A DNA stretch of 42,903 nt from CAYJKB01 sp964370625 (GTDB lineage Bacteria > Bacillota > Clostridia > Oscillospirales > Butyricicoccaceae). The stretch is taken from positions 1 through 42,903 of the forward strand of contig CAYJKB010000015.1 in the NCBI GenBank assembly GCA_964370625.1. Reading direction: 5' to 3'. A program made the translations under genes and the position numbers. Positions within the stretch are counted from its first letter, which is position 1. Each line of letters begins with the position of its first letter. The notes beneath the pieces are model-generated. The model had not been told where the DNA came from. It was given only the letters and a program-made list of their open reading frames with translations, and made no database searches. Below are positions 1-7,441 of this stretch, piece after piece.

Positions 1-53
1 TCTTTTGTGGTTTGAGGTTATTATAACATACTCAAATGTAAAATAATAGCATT

Positions 54-96
54 TGCTGTGATGAAAATGTAAATTTTTATCACAGCATTTTTATTT
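54..96 (+). terminator. Rho-independent terminator of a gene upstream of the window
   Basis: TGCTGTGAT at 54-62 pairs with ATCACAGCA at 79-87 and is followed on the plus strand by a T-rich run to about 96. It probably ends a plus-strand gene lying before position 1. No coding region was recognised in 1-179. Confidence 0.55.
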
Positions 97-123
97 TAAG
101 ATATTTTTTTGTGCGAAATATAC

Positions 124-162
124 AAAAAAGGTGTGTGACCAGATTGGTCACACACCTTTTTT
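124..162 (-). terminator. Terminator hairpin of the NTF2-like operon
   Basis: A perfect 18-bp inverted repeat, 124-141 against 145-162, with a 3-nt loop. The stem core is GGTGTGTGACC and the ends are A6/T6, so it can act in both directions. It lies just past the stop codon of the minus-strand gene ending at 180. The same stem core recurs in other hairpins of this window. Confidence 0.8.
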
Positions 163-179
163 TATAGTGAAAGGGTGGG

Positions 180-692
180 TTATTTAGTACAAACAGTTCT
201 CATCCATTCGTCAGCATACATTGTATATTCATAAGTGATTTTCCATTCACCATCAATATTTTCAACAGTTGACATGCTTTGACAAATACATTTTCTGCCT
301 TCAAGGCTTTTGCCTGTAGGTGCGCCATATTTGCTAAATCCAATGTTAGTTCCATCGAAATACCATCTACGATAAAGTTTATATCCACCTTTATCATCTT
401 TTTTCGCAAATACATCAGCCATATCTAAAGTAAGGTCTGGGAATGCTGCAAGTAGTTCTGTAGTATTTTTAACCATTTCAGCAGCACCGTTTAGTTTGCC
501 TCCATTACCAGTTAAAATAAATGCAGTACCATCATAGATATCATAGATACTCCCTAACCATTTATAATTATAAATAATTTCAGTATATAGTTTGAAATAT
601 TCAGCGATAGATGCCTCATCTGTCACTTCTAATTCTTTAATTTGTTTTTCAATTACTTTCATTTCATCATAAAGTACATCTGATTTATACAT
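180..692 (-). CDS. NTF2/SnoaL-like protein, paralogue 1
   Basis: A 170-residue protein, last of three tandem related genes. It reads as a SnoaL/NTF2-fold (cone-shaped alpha+beta) domain: an N-terminal helix, W..GSIYDIY near residue 45, AAFPDLTL in the middle, and a GTNIGFSKYGAPTG loop near residue 115. The same landmarks occur in the two upstream paralogues. SnoaL-like proteins include cyclases, dehydratases and isomerases, so a small-molecule enzyme is likely but the substrate is unknown. The start has AAGGAG upstream with good spacing, 21 nt after the preceding stop, so it is probably cotranscribed. There is no signal peptide or membrane segment. Fold assignment fairly sure, function unknown. 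Confidence 0.75.
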   Translation of the reverse strand: MYKSDVLYDEMKVIEKQIKELEVTDEASIAEYFKLYTEIIYNYKWLGSIYDIYDGTAFILTGNGGKLNGAAEMVKNTTELLAAFPDLTLDMADVFAKKDDKGGYKLYRRWYFDGTNIGFSKYGAPTGKSLEGRKCICQSMSTVENIDGEWKITYEYTMYADEWMRTVCTK

Positions 693-713
693 TACACAAA
701 TCTCCTTTCAAAA

Positions 714-1331
714 TTATTGGTCACAGCAGTCATCGTCGCCACAATCGCAATCAGCGAAAGCTTCAGCTAAACAATAATCTGCTTGTTCATCAGAAATGTC
801 ACCAGTAGACAGGAATGGTTTTGCTTGACGAAGAACACGTTCAAAAGCAAGTGTGCTTCTGTTTGCCCATTCTTCAACAACACGCCATCTACCATCAACT
901 TTTTTAATTAAACATTCACATAAATCAACACATTCGTTAGGTTCAAAAGCTGCACCAGTACCAAGACCATATCTGCTGATACCATTAAATGTGCCTTTAA
1001 AGTACACAGCTTGACCAAAACGGAAGCCTTCTTCAGCGTTACCAGTACCATAAATGTTATAGAACATAAATTCCATATCAGGGAAAGCTGCTAGACACGC
1101 AAGAGTATCTCTTACAACGCTATCAATACCGATAATATCTTTATCACCTTGGTGATGAATCATCATACCATCGTAATAGAAGTCATAAATTCTACCCACT
1201 TGTTTGTATTTCCAAATAAGGTGTGTTAGTGCTTCAAAAAGTTCACAAATTTGTTCTGGTGTTTCGAATTTACAGTTATCAACTATATATTCAAGTCTTT
1301 TTCTTTCATCAATAAGTTTTTTAGTATCCAT
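714..1331 (-). CDS. NTF2/SnoaL-like protein, paralogue 2, Cys/Asp-rich tail
   Basis: A 205-residue member of the tandem trio, longest because of an extended C-terminus. It shares W..VGRIYDFY, LAAFPDMEF and GTFNGISRYGLGTG with its neighbours. The last dozen residues are dominated by Asp and Cys (DCDCGDDDCCDQ), a tail absent from the other two copies that could bind metal. AAGGAGG lies at normal spacing before the ATG. It sits 33 nt downstream of paralogue 3 and 21 nt upstream of paralogue 1, so one transcript probably carries all three. Catalytic activity cannot be read from the sequence. A cytoplasmic location is inferred from the lack of targeting signals. Confidence 0.75.
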   Translation of the reverse strand: MDTKKLIDERKRLEYIVDNCKFETPEQICELFEALTHLIWKYKQVGRIYDFYYDGMMIHHQGDKDIIGIDSVVRDTLACLAAFPDMEFMFYNIYGTGNAEEGFRFGQAVYFKGTFNGISRYGLGTGAAFEPNECVDLCECLIKKVDGRWRVVEEWANRSTLAFERVLRQAKPFLSTGDISDEQADYCLAEAFADCDCGDDDCCDQ

Positions 1332-1364
1332 GATGTTCCTCCTTAAAATTATATAAAAATTATT

Positions 1365-1841
1365 TTATTCAGCGTCAGGTGTACAAACTGCTTTCATAGC
1401 TGCGTGGTCATAAGTTGACCATTCTTCAACATAAGTCCATTTTCCATCTACTTTTTGGATGAATGTATTAGCAATACCTAAGTTATTGTCTTTAGTTAGT
1501 TTTTTTCCTGTTGGTGGTCCATATTTACTTGGGCCTGTGTTAGTCCCAGTGTAGTACCAAGGCATAGAAACATGATAACCATCTTTAGCATTACCATTCC
1601 AAATAACATTTAGAATTGTAATTTTTAAATCTGGGCAAGCTGCAAGCCATCCCATAGTGTCAGCTGTAATAGCTTTTGCGCCTTTAACTTCAGCACCATT
1701 TGCAGCATGAATTATGGTATCTTCTGTGTAACAATCATAAATTGCTCCAACAAGATTATCATTCCAAATTGTGTATGTAGTTTCCTCGATAAAGGCTTTA
1801 ACATCTAATTCTTCTTGTGCATTAAATTTTTCAAAAAACAT
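1365..1841 (-). CDS. NTF2/SnoaL-like protein, paralogue 3, first gene of operon
   Basis: A 158-residue SnoaL/NTF2-like protein when started at the ATG at 1839-1841. An upstream in-frame ATG at 1890-1892 would give 175 residues but is rejected. The downstream ATG has a clear AAGGAG 9 nt before it, whereas the upstream one has no ribosome site and would lie only a few bases after the predicted transcription start, inside an operator-like palindrome. Family landmarks are VGAIYDCY, LAACPDLKI and GTNTGPSKYGPPTGK. As first gene of the trio it is controlled by the promoter at 1906-1934 and probably by the LacI-type protein encoded at 2822-3844. Substrate unknown. Confidence 0.75.
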   Translation of the reverse strand: MFFEKFNAQEELDVKAFIEETTYTIWNDNLVGAIYDCYTEDTIIHAANGAEVKGAKAITADTMGWLAACPDLKITILNVIWNGNAKDGYHVSMPWYYTGTNTGPSKYGPPTGKKLTKDNNLGIANTFIQKVDGKWTYVEEWSTYDHAAMKAVCTPDAE

Positions 1842-1871
1842 TTGGTACTTCTCCTTCAAGTAATGATTTGT

Positions 1872-1891
1872 TGATGATAACGTTGTCATCA
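1872..1891. promoter_or_regulatory. LacI-family operator-like palindrome
   Basis: TGATGATAACGTTGTCATCA is a 20-bp palindrome with one mismatched pair and a central CG, the usual form of LacI/PurR-type operators. It begins about 8 nt downstream of the expected transcription start of the NTF2-like operon, where a bound repressor would block transcription. The LacI-type gene about 1 kb upstream is the obvious candidate binder. That link is inference. Confidence 0.65.
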
Positions 1892-1905
1892 TTGCTACAA
1901 TTCAA

Positions 1906-1934
1906 ATTATATATACAACATCTCCATTTGTCAA
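1906..1934 (-). promoter_or_regulatory. Consensus sigma-A promoter of NTF2-like operon
   Basis: On the minus strand TTGACA (1929-1934) and TATAAT (1906-1911) are separated by exactly 17 bp, a perfect consensus. Transcription should begin near 1899, giving a leader of about 58 nt to the ATG at 1841 that contains the palindrome at 1872-1891. Confidence 0.9.
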
Positions 1935-1944
1935 TAGATAAATT

Positions 1945-1992
1945 TAAAAAAATAAAAAATATCCACTTTGAACAAAATCAAAACGGATATTT
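1945..1992 (-). terminator. Terminator of the lacI-type operon
   Basis: On the minus strand the stem AAATATCC (1985-1992) pairs with GGATATTT (1957-1964), with an inner TTTGA/TCAAA helix, followed by a T-rich tail (A-rich on plus, 1945-1957). It separates the regulator operon from the promoter of the NTF2-like operon. Confidence 0.7.
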
Positions 1993-2011
1993 GTGTAATT
2001 TGCTTAATGAA

Positions 2012-2320
2012 TTATCGTTTATTATACTTAGGCTCTATTTTTAAAGAATAATAAAACACAACTGCCATACTAGATAAAAATATTGCTAATACATATATAA
2101 CCATATATAGTTCATCTTGTTTTTCCATCAAAAATGGTATTCCAAACATAAATATAATTAATGCATATATGCAAAATAATCTTCCAAATTCTTTATTATA
2201 AGCATCGATATGTTCTTTTATGATTTTAAATTTAGCCATAGGTTTTTTGCTGAAAAAAGGATAGATTCCGGCTGTTAGCATAAGTAAACTACATAAAGTG
2301 TTAATAGTAAATGCTAGCAC
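2012..2320 (-). CDS. Small membrane protein
   Basis: A 102-residue hydrophobic protein with three likely membrane helices, around residues 3-23, 48-65 and 70-92, separated by a charged loop (KKPMAKFKIIKEHID). It starts at GTG (2318-2320) with AGGTGG about 6 nt upstream. It lies 20 nt after the NimA-like gene, so it is the third gene of the regulator operon. I do not recognise the family; it looks like one of the small DUF membrane proteins common in Firmicutes. No function is proposed. Confidence 0.7.
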   Translation of the reverse strand: MLAFTINTLCSLLMLTAGIYPFFSKKPMAKFKIIKEHIDAYNKEFGRLFCIYALIIFMFGIPFLMEKQDELYMVIYVLAIFLSSMAVVFYYSLKIEPKYNKR

Positions 2321-2340
2321 AACATACCACCTGCCTTGCT

Positions 2341-2811
2341 TTATTCATGCTCTTTGCATGTTAAATCAGAAACTTCTAATTTAAAAATACAAACTTGATT
2401 TAACCAGTAATCTGAATATTCGAAATCACGCTTTTTTGTACTTTGATACATAATTGCATCAAGTGCGATTTTTTTATCTTCATTATCTTCAATAAAATAA
2501 ACTTTACCCTCACCTATTATACTTTGAAATCTTGCTGTATAATCACAAGCTGTTTCGCCTGATGTAAGCTTATAATGTGTATCCATTTCAAATGATATTT
2601 CATTATTTTTTTGCATTAAATCAATTTTTCTTCCTTGCTTTGCACTATGAAAATAGAAAACAAGCTTATCATCTTGCTCAGTCAATCCAAAATTCATTGG
2701 TACTATATATGCTTTCCCCTCATCACACAATCCTAATCTGCAATAAGTACAACTATTTATTATTTCAATAATTTTATTTTTATCTGTAACTTGCCTATCA
2801 TATCTACGCAT
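2341..2811 (-). CDS. NimA-like pyridoxamine 5'-phosphate oxidase-family flavoprotein
   Basis: 156 residues of the PNPOx-like split-barrel type. The N-terminal pattern MRR.DR.V.D, followed by a Cys-rich stretch, YIVPMNFG and LVFYFHSAKQGRKIDLM, is typical of the nitroimidazole-resistance (NimA-like) branch, which binds FMN or a related flavin. The family's physiological substrates are mostly unknown, and drug resistance should not be assumed. Start ATG at 2809-2811 is only 10 nt after the LacI-type regulator's stop, so the two are cotranscribed. This suggests a flavin-linked role in whatever pathway the regulator senses. Complete and of usual length. Confidence 0.8.
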   Translation of the reverse strand: MRRYDRQVTDKNKIIEIINSCTYCRLGLCDEGKAYIVPMNFGLTEQDDKLVFYFHSAKQGRKIDLMQKNNEISFEMDTHYKLTSGETACDYTARFQSIIGEGKVYFIEDNEDKKIALDAIMYQSTKKRDFEYSDYWLNQVCIFKLEVSDLTCKEHE

Positions 2812-2821
2812 CTTTTATTCC

Positions 2822-3844
2822 TCACTTTAATAATTTAACGCTGTTACGTTCTACAATTTGCATATCAAATATATATTCATGATGGAAATTTGGTTTTTCA
2901 TCTAGTATATTCAGGATTTCAATGCATTTTGCTATCATTTTATCCACAGGGTGTTTAACAGATGTTAGATTATAGCTACCTACTCTAATAACTGAAATAT
3001 TATCAAATCCAATTACAGAAACATCATCAGGTACTTTTAAGCCTATTTTGCGTACAGCATCAATAGCGCCCATTGCTATTGTATCTTCTACACAAAAAAA
3101 TGCATCTGGTATATTTTTTTCTAAGATTTCACCTGCAAGTGTAAATCCGCTTTCATAAGTATAATCACCATGTTTTATATCAATTATATTAGCATTTAAT
3201 TGCTTTGCTTTTAAACAAAATCCTTCAATACGGCTATGTTCTTGCGATACATTGGCGTTCCCTGAAATAACAGCTAAATTTTTATGGTTATTTTTTATTA
3301 AAAATTCTGCTATTTGTTCTGTTATCGCTCTCTCATCGCAATAAACTGCTGAAACTTCATGATTTTCAACTTTACGATTAAATGCAATAATCGGCATTGT
3401 ACATTTTGATAAATCATCTACAATATTTGATTTTGTCGCAGATGCTGTAATAATCATTGCATCAACTCTGTATTTTTGCACTTGTTCAATTATTGTTTCA
3501 ACTCCTTCAGCAGGATTTGCCTCAAAAATCATAACTTGTCTGCCAGAGCTTCCAAGTTCACGAACAAATTTCATAATAACTTCAAGATAAAAATATCCTG
3601 TATTTGCACCCACTACTAATGCAATTATGTTTGATTTTCCAGAACTTAATATGCTTCCAAAAGCATCAGCACCAAAATAATTTAATTCTTTTGCAGCATC
3701 TAAAACTTTCTGCCTTGTTTCAGGACGGATTTTCCCTTCCCACTTTTTATTAAAAACACGTGCTGCTGTTGCAATTGACACCCCAGATAATTTTGCCACA
3801 TCATTAATATTAGCACGATCACTTTTTTTACGACTACCTGCCAA
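2822..3844 (-). CDS. LacI-family transcriptional regulator
   Basis: A 340-residue regulator. The helix-turn-helix is at about residues 13-33 (INDVAKLSGVSIATAARVFN), followed by a periplasmic-binding-protein-like sensor domain (about 68-335) containing VIGFDN and the usual NPA-like segments. The hinge is unusual: YFGADAFGS replaces the common YxPNxxAR, including the Leu that normally enters the operator centre. The start is TTG at 3842-3844 with AGGGG upstream; an in-frame ATG two codons earlier is followed at once by TAA. It heads an operon with the NimA-like and small membrane protein genes. It probably controls the NTF2-like trio through the palindrome at 1872-1891. The effector, probably a sugar or small metabolite, is unknown. 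Confidence 0.9.
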   Translation of the reverse strand: MAGSRKKSDRANINDVAKLSGVSIATAARVFNKKWEGKIRPETRQKVLDAAKELNYFGADAFGSILSSGKSNIIALVVGANTGYFYLEVIMKFVRELGSSGRQVMIFEANPAEGVETIIEQVQKYRVDAMIITASATKSNIVDDLSKCTMPIIAFNRKVENHEVSAVYCDERAITEQIAEFLIKNNHKNLAVISGNANVSQEHSRIEGFCLKAKQLNANIIDIKHGDYTYESGFTLAGEILEKNIPDAFFCVEDTIAMGAIDAVRKIGLKVPDDVSVIGFDNISVIRVGSYNLTSVKHPVDKMIAKCIEILNILDEKPNFHHEYIFDMQIVERNSVKLLK

Positions 3845-4220
3845 TTACATTACCCCTTTTCGTTTATTAATCTTCAGTTTAATGATTAATTTTAAAGCTA
3901 ATAGACACGCTATAATTGTTATATCAATAATAGCATACATTAATATGCTTGTATACCAACATGTATTATTTATATAATATATTATTATATTTATAAATCA
4001 CATGTTCTATAAAAATTCACCAATTCTAATGTTTAAGATATTGTTAACTTTTTTTAACATAAGTTAAATCTTCTTGCTTTTTCATGTAAAAGCTGTTTTA
4101 ATAGTAAAGTATACTGATAATTATAAAACAAATATAAACTTTATGCAATAGTATAAAAAAGGAACTATTCATAAACTTTTACGTCAAAATAATTAGTTTT
4201 TAAAAATAGGAGTGATATTT
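3845..4220. other. Divergent intergenic region between regulator and LCP gene
   Basis: About 376 nt, very AT-rich, with no gene. A weak lacI-side promoter is possible on the minus strand: TTGATA (3922-3927) and TATTAG (3898-3903), 18 bp apart. Inverted repeats AGCATA/TATGCT (3932-3949) and TTAACTT/AAGTTAA (4044-4067) may be regulatory. No clear plus-strand promoter for the LCP gene was found, and no copy of the 1872-1891 palindrome is present. Confidence 0.4.
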
Positions 4221-5201
4221 TTGAGTTTTAGACGACTTGTTGGCGCATCATTTAAATGGTTATTTACAATTGCAATAATTGCATGCTTATATTTTATAGG
4301 TACATCAATTTATAATATTTTCATAGCTTATGAACATCAAGAAATTGATGAAAGCAATTTAGGTATTTCTGATAATCCTGATGCACAACATGATACAGAT
4401 GAAGTTATTAACATAGCACTATATGGGCTTGATGCACGTTTTGATGAACCTTCTCGTTCTGATGCAATTATGATTTTATCTATTGATAAACAAGATGGGC
4501 AAATAAAATTATCTTCATTAATGCGTGATAGCAATGTAATTATCGAAGGTTATGGTGCTGATAAACTAAATCATGCTTATGCATACGGTGGTCCTGAGCT
4601 TTCAATTAAAACTATAAATCAAACTTTTGATATGAATATTTCTGATTTTGCCTCAGTTAATTTTGACCAAATGGCAACAATTATTGATATTGTCGGCGGA
4701 GTTGATGTTGAATTATCCGAAGCAGAAGTAAAAGATGCTAATAGAATTATGCGTGATTTAGAAATTGAAAATGGTACAGAGGCTGATCCCATCGAAAGTG
4801 CTGGAATGCAAACTTTATCAGGTGCTCAAGCTGTTGCTTATGGTAGAATTCGTTATGTAGATAGTGATTGGGGACGTGTAGAGCGACAACAAATTATCCT
4901 TGAACAATTAATGTCAAAAGCGATGGAACTACCTCCTACAAAATATCCTGAATTATTATCTGAAGTTATGCCGAATGTAACGACTTCATTAACAGCAGAT
5001 GAAATATTATCAATTGGTTTATCTATAATCGCAAATGGTATGCCTGAAATTTCTCATGCAACCTTCCCAAGACATACTGACACTTGGTCACAAAATTCCA
5101 GAATTGGCTTTAACGAAGAACTTGCAACACTTAAATTACATGCATTTATTTATGATGATGTTCAAGTTGAGGAATTAGATAATATAACCTTAGAAGAATA
5201 A
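4221..5201 (+). CDS. LytR-CpsA-Psr (LCP) family protein
   Basis: About 326 residues from the TTG at 4221, which lies 8 nt after AGGAGTGA. A GTG at 4212 sits inside that ribosome site and is an unlikely start. One N-terminal membrane helix (about residues 9-30) anchors an extracellular LCP domain. It shows LYGLDAR, RSDAIMILSID, LMRDS, KLNHAYAYGG, the GGVDVELS block and AYGRIRYVDSDWGRVERQQ, with the Arg/Asp residues that bind pyrophosphate-lipid substrates. LCP enzymes move polymers such as teichoic acids or capsule from undecaprenyl carriers to peptidoglycan. It is a single-gene unit convergent with the FakA-like gene. The substrate polymer is not evident. Confidence 0.9.
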   Translation: MSFRRLVGASFKWLFTIAIIACLYFIGTSIYNIFIAYEHQEIDESNLGISDNPDAQHDTDEVINIALYGLDARFDEPSRSDAIMILSIDKQDGQIKLSSLMRDSNVIIEGYGADKLNHAYAYGGPELSIKTINQTFDMNISDFASVNFDQMATIIDIVGGVDVELSEAEVKDANRIMRDLEIENGTEADPIESAGMQTLSGAQAVAYGRIRYVDSDWGRVERQQIILEQLMSKAMELPPTKYPELLSEVMPNVTTSLTADEILSIGLSIIANGMPEISHATFPRHTDTWSQNSRIGFNEELATLKLHAFIYDDVQVEELDNITLEE

Positions 5202-5236
5202 AAAAAGGGGGTGTGTCGCAATGCGATACACCCCCT
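5201..5236 (-). terminator. Terminator of fakA-like gene
   Basis: A 15-bp hairpin, 5206-5220 against 5222-5236 with one G-U pair (core GGGGGTGT). On the minus strand it is followed by T7, which overlaps the LCP stop codon. It terminates the minus-strand FakA-like gene and may also serve the convergent LCP gene. Confidence 0.8.
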
Positions 5237-5264
5237 AAAACAAATCAAGATTTATTTTAACTTT

Positions 5265-6908
5265 CTATTCCACTGAAATTATAAAATAATAGATTGGTTG
5301 ATTTCCTTCTAAAATTGTAACTTCAAGATGTTCATTTTCTTTTTTAAATATATCTGCAACAACTTGTGCTTGTTCTTCTGTTGCATTTTCACCATAAATA
5401 ATTGTAATGAAAGTTGCAGGTTTCTTCGTCATCTCACGAGCAAGTTTTCGCATAACATCTGTGTCTTTTTTAGAGCTTGCACAAAGCCTACCCTCATAAA
5501 GAGATAAAAATTCACTTTTACGAATTTTTTTACCGTCAAATTCCGAATCACGAGCTGCATAAGTTATTTGTCCTGAACGAACTGTTTTAAGTGCAGCTGA
5601 AAACGCTTCAAAATTTTCTTCTTCAGTTCCATCAGGTTCAAACATTAACAATGCTGATATACCTTGTGGGATATTTTTTGATGGAATAACTATAATTTTT
5701 TTATGCGTCGAAATTATACTTGCTTGTTCTGCTGCCATTATAATATTTTTATTATTTGGCAATACAAAAACAATTTCAGCCGGTGTAGAATTTACTGCAT
5801 GAAGTATGTCATCTGTCGATGGGTTCATAGTTTGTCCACCTTCAACCAACATATCTGCACCTAAATCTTTGAAAATATCACAAATTCCAGCGCCTGCACA
5901 AACAGCAACAATTCCGAATTTTTTAGTTGGCTCTGCTATAATTTTTGTACGCACTTTATCTTTTGCTTGTTGTACAATTTTAGCTGAATGCTGTTCTCTC
6001 ATATTTTCAATTTTAATTGCTGATAAAGGTCCGAATTTTAAACCTTCTGATAATGCCCTATCAGGATTATCTGTATGCACATGAATTTTAACAATATCAT
6101 CATCTTCAACAACAACAATACTATCACCAATTTCGGCTAATATATCACGCATACGAGTAACACTTCTGTGTTTATCTCTGCGAATTGCTATAAATTCTGT
6201 ACAATATGTGAATGTAATATCTTCATGTGAAATATTAGAAAAATCTGCTGTTTGAACTGTTGTTTCTGCTTCTCTTTTAACTTTTCTCCCATGAAATCCT
6301 TCACGCATACCTTCAATTATTGTGATATAACCAAAAGCACCAGCATCTACAACTCCTGCTTTTTGCAATGTTGGGTTTTGTGTTTGTGTTTGTTCTAATG
6401 CCTCATTTGCTTTTTCTAAATATTTATCAAGTACAATTTCTGCTGATAAATTATTATCTGCTTGACATAATTCAACTACATATTGAGCAGCCACACGAGC
6501 AACTGTCAAAATTGTACCTTCTGCTGGTTTCATAACAGCTTTATATGCCATATCAGCACCTTCTTTAAATGCTACAGCTAAAGAACGCCCACTGATGCTA
6601 TCTTTATCGTGAAGTTTTTTTGCAATTCCTCTAAAAATAAGTGATAGAATGACTCCTGAATTTCCTCTTGCCCCACGAAGAAGTGCATTTGCTACAGTGT
6701 CAACACATTTTGCAACCGTTATATCATCAGATAATTTTTCTATTTCTGCACGTGCATTCTGCATAGTTAAACACATATTTGTTCCTGTATCTCCGTCTGG
6801 TACAGGAAAAACATTAAGTTCATTCGCTTTTACTTTTTTGCTTTCTATTGCAAAAGTTCCCTCTATAAACATTTCTTTAAATAAATGTCCATCTATTTTA
6901 TTAGGCAA
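5265..6908 (-). CDS. fakA: DAK2/DhaL-domain protein, FakA/YloV-like kinase
   Basis: 547 residues, the full length of YloV/FakA proteins. The N-terminal DhaL (DAK2) ATP-binding domain (about 8-205) carries NVFPVPDGDTGTNM (32-45), whose Asp residues hold Mg-ATP. RGARGNSGVILSLIFRG and the PAEGTILTVAR loop follow, with a C-terminal FakB-interacting region. FakA phosphorylates fatty acids delivered by FakB proteins for phospholipid synthesis; no FakB gene is in this window. The start is TTG (6906-6908) preceded by a G-rich ribosome site. It follows the Asp23 gene by 28 nt, the usual yloU-yloV arrangement. Kinase function is inferred from family. Confidence 0.88.
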   Translation of the reverse strand: MPNKIDGHLFKEMFIEGTFAIESKKVKANELNVFPVPDGDTGTNMCLTMQNARAEIEKLSDDITVAKCVDTVANALLRGARGNSGVILSLIFRGIAKKLHDKDSISGRSLAVAFKEGADMAYKAVMKPAEGTILTVARVAAQYVVELCQADNNLSAEIVLDKYLEKANEALEQTQTQNPTLQKAGVVDAGAFGYITIIEGMREGFHGRKVKREAETTVQTADFSNISHEDITFTYCTEFIAIRRDKHRSVTRMRDILAEIGDSIVVVEDDDIVKIHVHTDNPDRALSEGLKFGPLSAIKIENMREQHSAKIVQQAKDKVRTKIIAEPTKKFGIVAVCAGAGICDIFKDLGADMLVEGGQTMNPSTDDILHAVNSTPAEIVFVLPNNKNIIMAAEQASIISTHKKIIVIPSKNIPQGISALLMFEPDGTEEENFEAFSAALKTVRSGQITYAARDSEFDGKKIRKSEFLSLYEGRLCASSKKDTDVMRKLAREMTKKPATFITIIYGENATEEQAQVVADIFKKENEHLEVTILEGNQPIYYFIISVE

Positions 6909-6936
6909 ATGATTCGCCCCCCATCATTTTATTTTT

Positions 6937-7287
6937 CTATTCAGGTTTTATAGCTTCAACACAAATATCTACATTATTTACATCAATTCCTGTTAATTTT
7001 TCCACGTTATATCGTACTTCACTTATTACTGAACGACAAACAGTATTAATATTAACACCATGTAACGCTGCAATATATAATGATATTGCAATTCCACCAT
7101 CGGCTTCTTCTCTGATTTTTACACCACGATTTACACTATCACGTCTTAACAGAAAATCAATTCCATCTGTTACACTACGAACAGCCATTCCTTTTACTCC
7201 AAAACAATTAGTTGCAGCATTGCCTGCAATATTTGCAATTACATCATTTGAAATAACTATACTTCCTAAATCTGTTTTAATCGTCAT
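6937..7287 (-). CDS. yloU: Asp23/Gls24 family protein, YloU-like
   Basis: 116 residues with the Asp23 (Gls24) pattern: IVISNDVIANIAGNAATNCFGVKGMA at the start, a central DGGIAISLYIAALHGVNINTVC strand-helix segment, and VEKLTGIDVNNVDICVEAI at the end. AGGAGG lies 7 nt before the ATG. Members are small soluble proteins linked to envelope stress and to membrane-anchored partners. The YloU branch is normally encoded next to the DAK/FakA gene, as here with 28 nt between. Complete, no targeting signal. Direct biochemical function is not established. Confidence 0.88.
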   Translation of the reverse strand: MTIKTDLGSIVISNDVIANIAGNAATNCFGVKGMAVRSVTDGIDFLLRRDSVNRGVKIREEADGGIAISLYIAALHGVNINTVCRSVISEVRYNVEKLTGIDVNNVDICVEAIKPE

Positions 7288-7441
7288 GACATTGCCTCCT
7301 AAAATATTATATTACTTTTAAATTTTCCTTGAATTTTACATCTAATAATAAATTTGTTCTATCTTTGATTTTATATTAATTTATCTATCTATACAAGTAG
7401 TATCATTAAATTAAAATAATTTTTTTACATTAAATTTATAT

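Noticed and set aside
180..1841. Bile-acid 7-alpha-dehydratase (BaiE) identity for the NTF2-like genes
   Set aside because: The fold class is the same but the specific motifs of BaiE are not matched and no other bai genes are present.
2341..2811. Nitroimidazole resistance gene
   Set aside because: The protein belongs to the broad NimA-like flavoprotein family; most members are not proven resistance enzymes.
5806..6084. Open frames antisense to the FakA-like gene and many other overlapping frames
   Set aside because: They lie opposite or out of frame with clear conserved genes, lack ribosome sites and show no recognised motifs.
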